A DNA stretch of 47,634 nucleotides, taken from a virus. The notes under the pieces were generated by a model, which saw nothing but the letters and a program-made list of their open reading frames with translations, was not told the origin of the DNA and ran no database searches. Positions within the stretch are counted from its first letter, which is position 1. Each line of letters begins with the position of its first letter. This document shows, piece by piece, positions 22,275 to 31,376 of this stretch. The DNA lies in the IMG/VR virus record IMGVR_UViG_3300037071_003999, positions 1 through 47,634 of that record; one strand, written 5' to 3'. Both the position numbers and the translations under genes were made by a program.

Positions 22275-23530
22275 CTTGGGAGGATCGGCTCGCCGAGGCC
22301 GCGTACACCTCGCCCGCGGGCACGCGCCAAACGTTCGTCTATGAGGACGTGTCAAAGGAGGTGGATAAGAGAACCGCGACGTTCGCGTTCCCGGGCGTCG
22401 ATGGGACCTACGTACAGGACAACGGGCAGAGCGAGCGCCGGTTTCCGCTGCGCTGCATTTTTACCGGCGCCGAGTGCGACAGAGAGGCCGAGGCGTTCGA
22501 GGCGCTGCTCCTCGAACGCGGGCAAGGCAGCCTCGAGCATCCGCTGTATGGCAAAAAAAACGTCGTTCCGTTCGGCACGATCACGCGCCGAGACGACCTC
22601 ACGAACGCCGCCAATCAAAGCATCATCGAGGTTACTTTCTGGAGCACGGTCGGCGCGATCTATCCGTCGAGCGGGTTCAGCGCAAAGGGCGAGCTCGTGC
22701 AGTCGTTGAGCAAGTCCATGGAGAAGCTCGCGCAAACGTTCTCGAAAGCCATGCAGCTCGACACCGAGGCGCGGCGCGCAGCGGCAAAGCTATCGGTGCG
22801 CGAGGTGCTGCGCAACGTGCAAGCATCGCTCTCGAAAGTCGCGGCCGCGTCCGACAGCGTGAATCGCGAGTTTCGGGCGCTGCAAAGCGATATCAATTTC
22901 GGGATCGATGTGCTGATCGGGCAGCCGCTGCTGCTCGCGCGGCAGCTGCTCAACCTCGCGACGCTCCCCTCGCGCGCGCTCGCGGGCATCGCCGCGCGGC
23001 TCCAGTCGTACGCGGATCTCCTCGATCGAATGGTCAACGCCTCGGTGAGCTCGCCCGCCGACGTCTCGATCATTCCGGCGCTGCGCGTGCGGCGCAGCAA
23101 TGAGTTTCATCTCGCGAGCCTGATGGGATCGGCAGCGGTCACCGGTTCAGTGAGCTCGGTGAACGAGAACACGTTTACCGCCAAGCCCGAGGCGCTCGCC
23201 GCTGCCGAGGAGATCCTCGGGCAAACCGAGGCCCTGACGACCTGGAGCGATGAGCGCTACGAGGATCAGGCGCAGATCGATCAGGGCGAGGGCTATCAGG
23301 CGTTGCAGGAAACCGTCGCGGTCGCCGTCGGGTTTCTCGTCGAGATCAGTTTCACGCTCGTTCCCGAGCGGGCGATCGTGCTCGATCGGCCGCGCACGAT
23401 CATCGACCTCGCCGCCGAGATCTATGGGTCGATCGATGATCGCCTCGACTTTCTGATCTCGACAAACAAGCTGACCGGCTCCGGGATCATCGAGCTGCCG
23501 CGAGGGCGGCGCATTGTCTACTATGCCTGA
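22271..23530 (+). CDS. Mu gpN-like DNA circularisation/baseplate protein
   Basis: The family N-terminus (WEDRLAEAAYTSPAG, FVYEDVSKEVDKRTATFAFP, GTYVQDNG) begins right after the tape measure stop, upstream of the first standard start (GTG 22349). In that frame only CTG 22271 is available, overlapping the stop as CTGA, so a CTG start is proposed (419 residues); from GTG the conserved first 26 residues would be lost. The protein belongs to the Mu N/gp43 family, part of the baseplate or tail tip. The central part is helical and coiled-coil-like. Confidence 0.8.
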   Translation: MTWEDRLAEAAYTSPAGTRQTFVYEDVSKEVDKRTATFAFPGVDGTYVQDNGQSERRFPLRCIFTGAECDREAEAFEALLLERGQGSLEHPLYGKKNVVPFGTITRRDDLTNAANQSIIEVTFWSTVGAIYPSSGFSAKGELVQSLSKSMEKLAQTFSKAMQLDTEARRAAAKLSVREVLRNVQASLSKVAAASDSVNREFRALQSDINFGIDVLIGQPLLLARQLLNLATLPSRALAGIAARLQSYADLLDRMVNASVSSPADVSIIPALRVRRSNEFHLASLMGSAAVTGSVSSVNENTFTAKPEALAAAEEILGQTEALTTWSDERYEDQAQIDQGEGYQALQETVAVAVGFLVEISFTLVPERAIVLDRPRTIIDLAAEIYGSIDDRLDFLISTNKLTGSGIIELPRGRRIVYYA

Positions 23531-24566
23531 AGCGGTCGCGGTCAAACATCAGGACGGGCGGCGATTCGGCGAGTGGTCCGAGATCGATTTGTCCGTCGGC
23601 CTCGACAGCTATCGCTGCGCCTCGCTCTCGGGCCCGTGGGATCCCGAGCGGAAAGAAATGCGCGCGGCGTTCGAGCCGCTCGCGTTCCCGCAAGTGACGA
23701 TCGAGATCGGCGACGAGCTCTTTCTCACCGGCAAGGTTCAGGACGTTTCGCCGAGCGTCGATGCGACGCAATCCTCGGTAGGAGTCACCGCCTATTCCGA
23801 TGCATTTTGGCTGACCAAAGTGGTCGCGCCCCCCGAGCTCGGGCGCGAGTATAGCAACATCGATCTGAAGCTCGTCGCGCAGCACCTCGCCGGCGGAACC
23901 CTCGGGCTCACCGTCCAGGTGGACGGCAGCCCGGGCGCGAAATTCGCTCGCGTCAAGTGCGAGCCCGATCAGGAATTGCATCCGTTCCTCGCCGAGCTCG
24001 CGCTCCAGAGGGGTTTCGTCGTCACCGATAACGCGGCCGGCGATCTCGCGTTCCGCAGCGAGGGCGCGACAGGCGCGCCGGTGGCTCGGCTCCAGGGGCA
24101 GCCGCTCGGCAGGGTGGCGGCGCAATTCAACCCGGATCGGTGGTTCTCACACATCACCGGGCGCGCGTGCAAACGCTCGGGGCAGCAGAACGGATCGAAG
24201 TACACGCAGATCAACACCCTCTTTCGCTCGTTCCTCCCGCAGCACCATTGCGCGAGCACCGGCGACACCGGGTCGGCAGATGTGCCGCGCGCGACAAAGG
24301 CCATGGTCGGGCGCATGGTGGCGAGCTCGGCGACCTACACCGTCGAGGGCCTGCCGACGTGGCGCGACCCGTCTGGAAAACTCTGGTCACCCAACACCAC
24401 GATCATGCTCACCGCGCCGGGCGCGATGATCTACTCGGAAACCGAGCTGCTGATCCGCGCGGTCAAATTCAAGCAAACCGCCGACCTCGAAACCGCAACC
24501 CTCGAGCTCGTGCTGCCCGGTTCGTTCGGCGGAACGCTGCCAAAGAAGCTCCCATGGGATTCCTAG
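23523..24566 (+). CDS. Baseplate hub protein, Mu gpP/gp44-like
   Basis: The protein has 347 residues from ATG 23523, overlapping the upstream stop by 8 bases. The beginning (GRRFGEWSEIDLSVGLDSYR), SLSGPWDP, the QVTIEIGDELFLTGKVQDV segment, DLKLVAQHLAGGTLGLTVQV and the ERGF-like LALQRGFVVTDNAAGDLAF are standard for gpP-type hubs (T4 gp27-like). It forms the trimeric hub on which the spike sits. Confidence 0.92.
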   Translation: MPEAVAVKHQDGRRFGEWSEIDLSVGLDSYRCASLSGPWDPERKEMRAAFEPLAFPQVTIEIGDELFLTGKVQDVSPSVDATQSSVGVTAYSDAFWLTKVVAPPELGREYSNIDLKLVAQHLAGGTLGLTVQVDGSPGAKFARVKCEPDQELHPFLAELALQRGFVVTDNAAGDLAFRSEGATGAPVARLQGQPLGRVAAQFNPDRWFSHITGRACKRSGQQNGSKYTQINTLFRSFLPQHHCASTGDTGSADVPRATKAMVGRMVASSATYTVEGLPTWRDPSGKLWSPNTTIMLTAPGAMIYSETELLIRAVKFKQTADLETATLELVLPGSFGGTLPKKLPWDS

Positions 24567-25123
24567 CCAGCGTCGTCGAGTTCCTGCGCAATAGCGATCA
24601 GGGCACCCCTACGCCCGAGGTCAAGTGCGACAGCGGCGACGGCGATCCCGTGACCGCGGGACACTTCGCGCCGCCGGGCGTCGATGCGCGCCCGCTGCCC
24701 GGCGATGTGGCCTACCTCGGCGACGACCTGGGCGCCGGCAACGCGCAGGCGGTCGGCTACCAGGATCCGGTAAACGCGGGCGTCGCCGGCGCCGGCGAGC
24801 ATCGCATGTACTCGCGCGCCGGCGACGGCTCGATCGTCGCCGAGGTATGGGTCAAAGCGGACGGGTCGATCCTCGTGCATAGCGTGCTCGCGGGCAGCAC
24901 CGCCGAGCTCGCCGCCGACGGCTCGATCTCGCTCGCCACGCCGCAGGCCTCCGCCGTGCTCGGCGCCGACGGGGCGCTCAATTTCAGCAACGCCCTCGGC
25001 GGCATTGCGATCGATGCCGCCGGGAACGTCGTTGCAACGACACCCCTCGGCACGTTCGGCGCCGGCACGCACATGCATAGCTCGCCCTTTGGCCTAACAG
25101 GCCCACCCGTCCCAAGCACCTAA
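24554..25123 (+). CDS. Baseplate spike protein, Mu gp45-like
   Basis: The protein has 189 residues from ATG 24554, overlapping the hub gene by 13 bases. An OB-like domain (PLPGDVAYLGDDLGAGNAQA) is followed by beta-helix repeats (DGSIVAEVWVKADGSILVHS, AADGSISLATPQASAVLGAD). The C-terminal apex has THMHSSPFGLTGPP, the HxH iron-binding tip seen in Mu gp45 and P2 gpV spikes. It pierces the outer membrane. Confidence 0.92.
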   Translation: MGFLASVVEFLRNSDQGTPTPEVKCDSGDGDPVTAGHFAPPGVDARPLPGDVAYLGDDLGAGNAQAVGYQDPVNAGVAGAGEHRMYSRAGDGSIVAEVWVKADGSILVHSVLAGSTAELAADGSISLATPQASAVLGADGALNFSNALGGIAIDAAGNVVATTPLGTFGAGTHMHSSPFGLTGPPVPST

Positions 25124-25136
25124 GGAGAAAACCCCA

Positions 25137-25349
25137 ATGTCACTCGCTTTGAAAATGCGCCTCAACGGCGCGACGATGAACCTGATCGGCGAGCACAGCG
25201 TCAGCTATCGCCTCGACGCGGTGAGCGGCGAGGAAAACAAACCCTGGAGCAAGTACACGCCGGTGGGCGGGCTTCAATTCACGGTCACGAACGAGGCGGC
25301 GCCACAGCTCGAGGCGGGCGAGTACATCGTCACCCTCACCAAAGTCTGA
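25137..25349 (+). CDS. Small hypothetical protein, 70 aa
   Basis: No family is recognised. The protein is beta-rich (MRLNGATMNLIGEHSVSYRL, LQFTVTNEAAPQLEAGEY) with no Cys or membrane segment. A good ribosome site (AAGGAG) lies about 8 bases upstream. Its place among baseplate genes suggests a small structural or assembly protein. Confidence 0.65.
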   Translation: MSLALKMRLNGATMNLIGEHSVSYRLDAVSGEENKPWSKYTPVGGLQFTVTNEAAPQLEAGEYIVTLTKV

Positions 25350-25413
25350 GCAAACCGCCCGCGCGGTGAACGCTTGACGCGAAACGTGAACATTCCGCGC
25401 AGATTTTGAACGC

Positions 25414-25875
25414 ATGCCCCTGAACGCCGCCTCGCTGCAAAGCTCGCTCGAGTCGCTATTCGCCGCGCCGCCCTCGGGGGGCGGCAGCGTCGCCGGCTCG
25501 CGCGCGGCCTGCGCGCAGGCCTGGGCGGATGCGATCAACGGCTACGCGGCCTCGATCGTGCCGGCCTCGACGACCCTTGCGGCCGCCGTCGCCGCGCTGT
25601 CGAGCTCGCTCGCGAGCGCGTTCGCTGCCCCCTCGGCGGCCGCGCCGTTCGATGCCGCGTTCGCGGCCTGCGCGGTGACCGTCGCCGCCGGCATGCTGCC
25701 GCTATTTACCGGGGTTCCACCGCCGGCGCCGTTGGGCATTGCCTCGCTCCTCGCGGGCACGCAACCCACGCACGCGGCCGCGGCCGCGGCGTTTGCCTCG
25801 CTGATCGACACTTGGTTTCGGACGGGAACCGGCGTGCTCGTCGCGCCGCCCAACACGGTCGTTCCCTGGAGCTGA
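25414..25875 (+). CDS. Ala-rich tail-associated hypothetical protein, 153 aa
   Basis: The composition is Ala/Ser/Pro-rich with helical stretches (ACAQAWADAINGYAASIVPA, HAAAAAAFASLIDTWF). Similar Ala-rich proteins often lie among baseplate genes of contractile phages, but a function is not established. No signal peptide is seen. The gene is followed two bases later by the gp46-like GTG. Confidence 0.6.
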   Translation: MPLNAASLQSSLESLFAAPPSGGGSVAGSRAACAQAWADAINGYAASIVPASTTLAAAVAALSSSLASAFAAPSAAAPFDAAFAACAVTVAAGMLPLFTGVPPPAPLGIASLLAGTQPTHAAAAAAFASLIDTWFRTGTGVLVAPPNTVVPWS

Positions 25876-25876
25876 T

Positions 25877-26293
25877 GTGACAGACGTTGTCCTGAGACAC
25901 ACCAACGACGGCGGCGACCTCACGATTCAGAGCGGTCTGCTATTGATGAGCGAGGGCCTGGAGACGGCCGCCTACCTCTCATTGTTCGGCGGGAACGAGG
26001 ACGATCCCGCGGGGACCGATACCGCGCAGCAGTGGTGGGGGAACCTGCTCGACGTCGAGCTCGAACGGCACTATCGCAGCGAGACGCAATTTCTCGTGCG
26101 GTCGCTGCCCGCGATCCCGTTCAACCTGCGGCGCATCGAGCAGGCGGCCGCGCGGGATTTGCAGTGGATGCTCGACACCGGCGTCGCGCAAAGCCTGACC
26201 GTCGAGGCGACGATCCCGGCGTTGAACCGCGTGGGCCTCGGGCTCGTGATCATCACAGCCACCGAGCAGCGCATCGAGCTTTCTTTCGGATGA
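25877..26293 (+). CDS. Baseplate wedge protein, Mu gp46-like
   Basis: The protein has 138 residues from GTG 25877. The early DGGDLTIQSGLLLMSEGLE, QQWWGNLLDVELERHYRSE and the helix IEQAAARDLQWMLDTGVAQ match the GP46 family. It connects the hub to wedge proteins (T4 gp25-like role). The next gene, gp47-like, follows after 6 bases, in the canonical order. Confidence 0.85.
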   Translation: MTDVVLRHTNDGGDLTIQSGLLLMSEGLETAAYLSLFGGNEDDPAGTDTAQQWWGNLLDVELERHYRSETQFLVRSLPAIPFNLRRIEQAAARDLQWMLDTGVAQSLTVEATIPALNRVGLGLVIITATEQRIELSFG

Positions 26294-26299
26294 GGTAGC

Positions 26300-27499
26300 A
26301 TGGCTCTCGTAACACCCACGACGCAGCAGGTCGCAAGCAATGTGATCGGGCAGCTCGAGACGGCGATCTCGCAAACGATCCCGCTGCTGCCCAAGTCGTT
26401 CAGTCGCGTCCTCGCCAAGGTGATCGCCGCCGTCTACATCATCCTGTACAAATACGCTGGTTTCTCGCTGCTCCAGCAGTTTGTAAGTACGGCATCGTTC
26501 GAGGAAACCGAGGTCAACGGGACGCTCCTCCGCCCGCTCGTCGAATGGGGCAGGCTCGTCGGCGTGGGCGATCCGCTGCCCGCGACGCAAGCCGAGCTCG
26601 AGCTCGAGGTCACGGTGCTGAGCGCCGTGGGCTCGCTCGCCGGCGGAACGCAGCTGCTCTACGCGCCGACGGGCGTTGTCTATCTGACGACGGCGCCCGT
26701 CGCGCTCGCGCTGCCGACGATCACGGTCACCGCGATCGCGAGCTCCGATCAGGACAACGGCGACGGCTCGGGCACAATCGGAAACCTGGAGCCCGGTCAG
26801 ATCCTACAGTTTGCCGGCTCACCGCCCAACGTCGCGACGAATGCGACCGTGACCGGCTCGGCCGTCGTGGGCGCCGAGGGCGAGAGCGAGGACACCTACC
26901 GCGCGCGCGTGCTGCGGCGTTGCCAACGGCGCCCGCAGGGCGGCGCCTACGCGGACTATCAGTCATGGGGCACGGAGGTGCCTGGGATCCGAAATGTGTT
27001 CCCGTACACGGGCCAGCCCGGCGAGGTCGATGTGTATGTCGAGGCCGAGGCCGGGCCCGACGGGATCCCGGATGCATCGCAGCTCGCCGAGGTGCTCCTA
27101 TTCATCGAGTTTGATCCCGAGGAGGCGCCCTCGCCGACAGGCCTCGCCAACCGTCGCCCGGCAAATGCAGCGGTCAATGTGCTGCCCATCACGCGCACCG
27201 GGTTTGACGTCGACATCACGGGCTTTACGGCGGTCGATCCTGCTGCGGTGCTCGCATCAATGGAGCTAGGCGTGGATGAATTTCTCCGCGCGCGAGAGCC
27301 CTACATCGTGGGCTTATCCTCGCTGCCGCGCCTCGATCGCGTGACCCAAGGCGCGATCGGCGGCGTGGTGAATGAGATTGCTGAATCCAACGGCGCGACC
27401 GTCGCGTCGGTCACGCTCTCGCGCGCCGGCCTCGTGCTGAACGAATACACGCTCTCGCCCGGCGAGCTCGCCAAGCTCGGCACGCTCACATCCGCCTGA
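26300..27499 (+). CDS. Baseplate wedge protein J, Mu gp47-like
   Basis: The protein has 399 residues. Recognised blocks are VLAKVIAAVYIILYKYAGFS near the N-terminus, LEWGRLVG-type EWGRLVGVGDPLPATQAELE, EGESEDTYRARVLRRCQRRPQGGA and the C-terminal LPRLDRVTQGAIGGVVNEIA. These define baseplate J (T4 gp6-like) proteins, which form the wedge ring that triggers sheath contraction. Confidence 0.93.
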   Translation: MALVTPTTQQVASNVIGQLETAISQTIPLLPKSFSRVLAKVIAAVYIILYKYAGFSLLQQFVSTASFEETEVNGTLLRPLVEWGRLVGVGDPLPATQAELELEVTVLSAVGSLAGGTQLLYAPTGVVYLTTAPVALALPTITVTAIASSDQDNGDGSGTIGNLEPGQILQFAGSPPNVATNATVTGSAVVGAEGESEDTYRARVLRRCQRRPQGGAYADYQSWGTEVPGIRNVFPYTGQPGEVDVYVEAEAGPDGIPDASQLAEVLLFIEFDPEEAPSPTGLANRRPANAAVNVLPITRTGFDVDITGFTAVDPAAVLASMELGVDEFLRAREPYIVGLSSLPRLDRVTQGAIGGVVNEIAESNGATVASVTLSRAGLVLNEYTLSPGELAKLGTLTSA

Positions 27500-27517
27500 A
27501 AGGAGTTTTCCAAAAGC

Positions 27518-28774
27518 ATGGCCCTAAGCCCAGGCTCTCGATACCCCGCGCAGACCGACGCCGATCCCGCCTATCCGCAGGGCAAGGCGCGCAACGCGGT
27601 GACCTTCAACGATGGCACGGGCACTCCGCTCGAGCGTGACTGGCTCAACGATCTATGGGGGTTTCTGCAATCGTTGCTCGCGAACGCATCGATCACGCCG
27701 AGCGGTTCCGCCGATGAGGTGGGCGCGAGCCAATACCTCGAGGGCGTCACGCACATCGCCGAGACGGAGGCCGCGGCCGCTGCTGCCGCGGCGGAGGTAT
27801 CGCTTTCGAGCCAAGCGCTGAAGGGCTGGACGCGGGTCTCGAGCACGGTCACGGGCTCGCAAATCGGCGCCGTCCTAGATACGTCGCGCGCGCTCGCGCT
27901 CGTCTCAAACGGCGCGGCGAGCGGGACGCTGCGCGTCCGTTCCGACGGGACGCCCACCGTCGCTGGCAACATCGCCGCGAACACCACGTGCATCGCGCGC
28001 GACCCGGCCACAAACACCATGGTGGCCAGCGTGGGCAGCGGCGGAAACTGGGCGTATCGCTCGACGAACTTTGGAACATCCTGGACGATCGCCACGACTA
28101 AGCCAGCGCTCGGCGCGAACAAGGTCGTTTGGGGCGATGCAACGTTTTTCGCGACGGACGCTAACGGCGCTGTATATACGAGCCCCACCGGCGACGTCTG
28201 GACCCTGCGCACGCCGGGCTTTAGCCCACGATTGATCTGCGCCACCAAAGACGCCGTGGGCGCGGAGTTTCTCTTAGTCGCGAACCAAGCACAAGTAGAG
28301 GTGTCGAGCGATAGCGGCGTCACGTGGGGTGCGGCCGGTGTTCTCCCGGACGCGGCGCACCATCTGTCGACTACGGCGACGGCCATGGCGTCCGTTCCCG
28401 TGGGTAATCAAATTCTCCCGTTCTATCTCGCCAACTATGACAGCGGCGACGAGTTCCGCGTCTATCGGGCGACCGCGCCGGGCGGTAGCTGGACGCACAT
28501 CTCGACCTTGCCATTGCCCGCGGCGATCGCGGGCGACAACGCTGCGGTGAACCTGATCGGCGATCCGGATACGGGCGCGCTCCTCGCGGTGCTGCGCTCG
28601 AACGGGGCGACGAAAGGCAGCACGCTATTCCTATCGCTCGACGCAGGGCTCACGTGGATCTCGAACGTCAACGTAGATACATCGGTCAGCGGCGCAGCGA
28701 TGGCGAACGGCCGCGTCTTTATCATCAATACCGGCGGCGTCTGTATGTCCAACTACGAGATCCCGCTGCTCTAA
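27518..28774 (+). CDS. Tail fibre with Asp-box beta-propeller-like domain
   Basis: The protein has 418 residues. The N-terminal 75 residues (GTPLERDWLNDLWGFLQ, ITPSGSADEVGASQYL) are a common baseplate-attachment module of tail fibres. An Ala-rich helix (82-95) follows. The C-terminal 290 residues contain repeated Asp-box motifs: STNFGTSW (182), SPTGDVW (222), SSDSGVTW (263), APGGSW (320) and SLDAGLTW (373). This is typical of sialidase-like propellers. It probably binds host surface glycans. No catalytic Arg/Glu set could be confirmed. Confidence 0.75.
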   Translation: MALSPGSRYPAQTDADPAYPQGKARNAVTFNDGTGTPLERDWLNDLWGFLQSLLANASITPSGSADEVGASQYLEGVTHIAETEAAAAAAAAEVSLSSQALKGWTRVSSTVTGSQIGAVLDTSRALALVSNGAASGTLRVRSDGTPTVAGNIAANTTCIARDPATNTMVASVGSGGNWAYRSTNFGTSWTIATTKPALGANKVVWGDATFFATDANGAVYTSPTGDVWTLRTPGFSPRLICATKDAVGAEFLLVANQAQVEVSSDSGVTWGAAGVLPDAAHHLSTTATAMASVPVGNQILPFYLANYDSGDEFRVYRATAPGGSWTHISTLPLPAAIAGDNAAVNLIGDPDTGALLAVLRSNGATKGSTLFLSLDAGLTWISNVNVDTSVSGAAMANGRVFIINTGGVCMSNYEIPLL

Positions 28775-28786
28775 AAATCCTCGCGC

Positions 28787-29557
28787 ATGTTCACCACGTT
28801 CCAACATCTATTGCCTCGCGCGCTCGCATGGCGCACGACGATCGCGACGAATCTGCGGCACTATGTCGAGGGCCTCGCTGCGTTCGCTGCCGATGTGCGG
28901 ACGTTCATCGATCTCGTGTATCTGGATCTGTTTCCGCGGACGACGCGCGAGCTGGCAGCGTGGGAGTTTCAATTCGCATTGCCCAGCACGGGCGCGGAGG
29001 TCGTCCGTCGCTTGCGGCTCGCGGCGGCGTGGCGTGCGCAGGGCGGGCAATCGCCCGACTACATTCAAACCGTCTTGCACGTCGCGGGGTTCACCGATGT
29101 TTTCATCCACGAATGGTGGGTCACGGGCCCGCCGTACGTCGCGCGCGATCCGCGCGTGCATACCACGCAACCGCTGTTAGGCGCGTACCAGTGCGAAGCG
29201 ACCTCGCCGTGGGAATGCTTCGACACCGGACCGGGCGAGCCGCTCGCGCCGCATTGTGACGCGAGCCTCGTGAACGATCCGGGCTATCTCGTGAATCTAG
29301 ATCTCACGCCGCGCGCGCCTCCGCCCGTGCCGGATGATCCGGCGTTCTGGCCCTATTTTCTGTACTTCTCGGGCGAGGTGTTTCCCGAGCGCGCCGAGGT
29401 CGCCGCCGATCGGATCGATGAATTGAAGGAGCTGCTGCTGCGCATTTGCCCGACGCAGCAATGGATCGTTTTGCTGGTCGATCCAGTGCCGGCAATCGAG
29501 ATCGCTGGGATTGGCTACGGCTCGGGCTCGATGGGCTCCGCGCCGATGGGAGTTTGA
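28787..29557 (+). CDS. Baseplate/tail protein, Mu gp48 (P2 gpI)-like
   Basis: The protein has 256 residues. It shows the early fibre-module logic of gp48: FIDLVYLDLFPRTTRELAAW, then RRLRLAAAWRAQGGQSPDYIQ and VLHVAGFTDVFIHEW, and a C-terminal helix RIDELKELLLRICPTQQWIV. The family connects baseplate J to tail fibres. It follows baseplate J with one fibre gene between, an order change from Mu. Confidence 0.82.
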   Translation: MFTTFQHLLPRALAWRTTIATNLRHYVEGLAAFAADVRTFIDLVYLDLFPRTTRELAAWEFQFALPSTGAEVVRRLRLAAAWRAQGGQSPDYIQTVLHVAGFTDVFIHEWWVTGPPYVARDPRVHTTQPLLGAYQCEATSPWECFDTGPGEPLAPHCDASLVNDPGYLVNLDLTPRAPPPVPDDPAFWPYFLYFSGEVFPERAEVAADRIDELKELLLRICPTQQWIVLLVDPVPAIEIAGIGYGSGSMGSAPMGV

Positions 29558-29561
29558 AATC

Positions 29562-31310
29562 ATGAGCGCCCGAATCAAGATCGACCAAGTAGGTTTACCC
29601 GCAGGTGTTGCCGGCCGCGCGCGCACCGACGGGCTCCAATCCGGCGACATCGTAACGCTCACCGATGTGAGCGGCACGGGCAACAGTACGTTCCATTTGT
29701 TGTGGGGCCCGCCCGACGATCCCGTGGCGGAGCCGTCGCTCGCGCCCACGGGCGATCCCAATGTTTGGACGTTCGAGCCCAACTCCGGATCCGAAGGAAG
29801 CTATCTCATCGAGCTGCGGGAAAATGGCGATCCGGTCGAGCGTCGCATTTTCGGGATCCGCACGGCCTCCAATCACTTGCTCATTCCGGCGTTCAATGAA
29901 CGAGCGAGCCGGCATGCCGGTTGGCAAAATGATGGCACCGACCAAGCGGAGCTCTCCGATAACAACGCGATCGACTATGCGGAGGCGAGCCTAAACGTGA
30001 CTCCGTACGCGGGCTGGTGGCGCTCGCTCGCGGAGCTGTATCGAGTCGTCGAGGCCGGTACGGGCGGCATCGCCGATCATAGTCTCCCGCTCGTCAAGCT
30101 GGAGTTTGCGCCCGCCAAAAGCGTGATTGCGAACGCGCTGAACGTCGCGGGCGATGCGGCCTATTTCGCCTCGTCCGCGGAGTTTCAATACCTGCGCGTA
30201 AACGCAGCAAACGACGGGCTCGAATGGGCATCGCTCGCGGCGCAGGGCTCGACATCGATCCTTTACGATGCGAGCACGAATACGTTTGTCCGCGCCGCCG
30301 TCACCGGCGTTGTGACGGCGCCGCAGAATAGCAACACCGCGACGTTCAGCGTCGCGGCGGGCAAGTCGGTTCTCATCAATGCCGCCAACGGCAGCGCGGT
30401 TCCTGCATTCGTCGCGGGCACCGCGGCGTTTCAATACTTGCGGGTCAACACCGGAAACAACGGGCTCGAATGGGCGACGCTCGCCGCCGCCGCATCGACC
30501 TCGATCATTTACGATGCGGCGAGCAATTCGTTCCGACGTGCCGCGCTCACCGCCGGCGACGTGACCGCGCCCGTCAATGACAACACGCTCACGATCGTTG
30601 CCGATGCGGTGAGCAACACGAAGGCCGCGAACATGGCGGCCAACACGATCAAGGCCAACCCCACCGCGGGATCGGCCGATCCGCAAGACATGGCGCTTGC
30701 GGTGCAAAGCTTGCTCCTTCGAGCCGCGGCAAATATCATCGACGCGACCGCGGCCGCCGATACGGTATTGCAACGGGTGGGCAGCGCGGACCTCGGGTTC
30801 TCGTTTGCGCGCGTGGGGCAAGTGCCGCTCCTCGCGTCCGCTACGGCAACGAACACTGTCTCCGCGCTCGTGACTACTGCGCAGATCACGATCCCGGCAA
30901 ATTTTCTCGTCGCGGGCTCGCGCTGGAAATGTTGTTACACGTACATGTTTGTTCGCGGCGCGACCGCGACACCTCTGAACATCGGATCCTTTTTTGATAT
31001 CAGCATCGGCGTCACCTCGATCAATGCCTCGCATGTCTCGCCGACGGTGGCGGGCACCTATCATATTCGTGTCGAGGCGGAGTTCACTATCACCACCGCG
31101 GGCGCGGCGGGCGTGGCGATGACTCATATCACCTCGACCGCAAATGGCTTCACCGCGGTCAACTCCATCGAGCAACGATCCTCCGCTGATATCGCGCTCG
31201 CGACCGATACGACCACGAGCCGCACGATGCGCGGCTCGTGCCTCATGTCAGCCGCCGTCGCAGGATGCTCCCTCACCACGACGGGCGGGCATCTCGAGCG
31301 GGTGGCCTGA
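29562..31310 (+). CDS. Large tail fibre/appendage protein with internal duplication
   Basis: The protein has 582 residues from ATG 29562, 4 bases after the gp48-like stop. An Ig-like N-terminal part (GDIVTLTDVSGTGNSTFHLL, SEGSYLIELRENGDPVERR) leads to two near-identical units of about 45 residues: EFQYLRVNAANDGLEWASL and AFQYLRVNTGNNGLEWATL, each followed by STSI-YDA. Next come ANTIKANPTAGSADPQDMAL, typical of fibre shafts, and a beta-rich tip. Probably a receptor-binding or appendage protein. Confidence 0.75.
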   Translation: MSARIKIDQVGLPAGVAGRARTDGLQSGDIVTLTDVSGTGNSTFHLLWGPPDDPVAEPSLAPTGDPNVWTFEPNSGSEGSYLIELRENGDPVERRIFGIRTASNHLLIPAFNERASRHAGWQNDGTDQAELSDNNAIDYAEASLNVTPYAGWWRSLAELYRVVEAGTGGIADHSLPLVKLEFAPAKSVIANALNVAGDAAYFASSAEFQYLRVNAANDGLEWASLAAQGSTSILYDASTNTFVRAAVTGVVTAPQNSNTATFSVAAGKSVLINAANGSAVPAFVAGTAAFQYLRVNTGNNGLEWATLAAAASTSIIYDAASNSFRRAALTAGDVTAPVNDNTLTIVADAVSNTKAANMAANTIKANPTAGSADPQDMALAVQSLLLRAAANIIDATAAADTVLQRVGSADLGFSFARVGQVPLLASATATNTVSALVTTAQITIPANFLVAGSRWKCCYTYMFVRGATATPLNIGSFFDISIGVTSINASHVSPTVAGTYHIRVEAEFTITTAGAAGVAMTHITSTANGFTAVNSIEQRSSADIALATDTTTSRTMRGSCLMSAAVAGCSLTTTGGHLERVA

Positions 31311-31376
31311 ACCAACGGGGGGGTTGCCAAAAGTGAGGATCGCGCGCCGCGCCCCCCCGGCGTGGCATACTCGGGA

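Noticed and set aside
30180-30560. DNA-level tandem repeat in the fibre gene
   Set aside because: The duplication is at protein level (FQYLRVN...GLEWA units) with diverged bases; it is an old domain duplication, not a recent DNA repeat.
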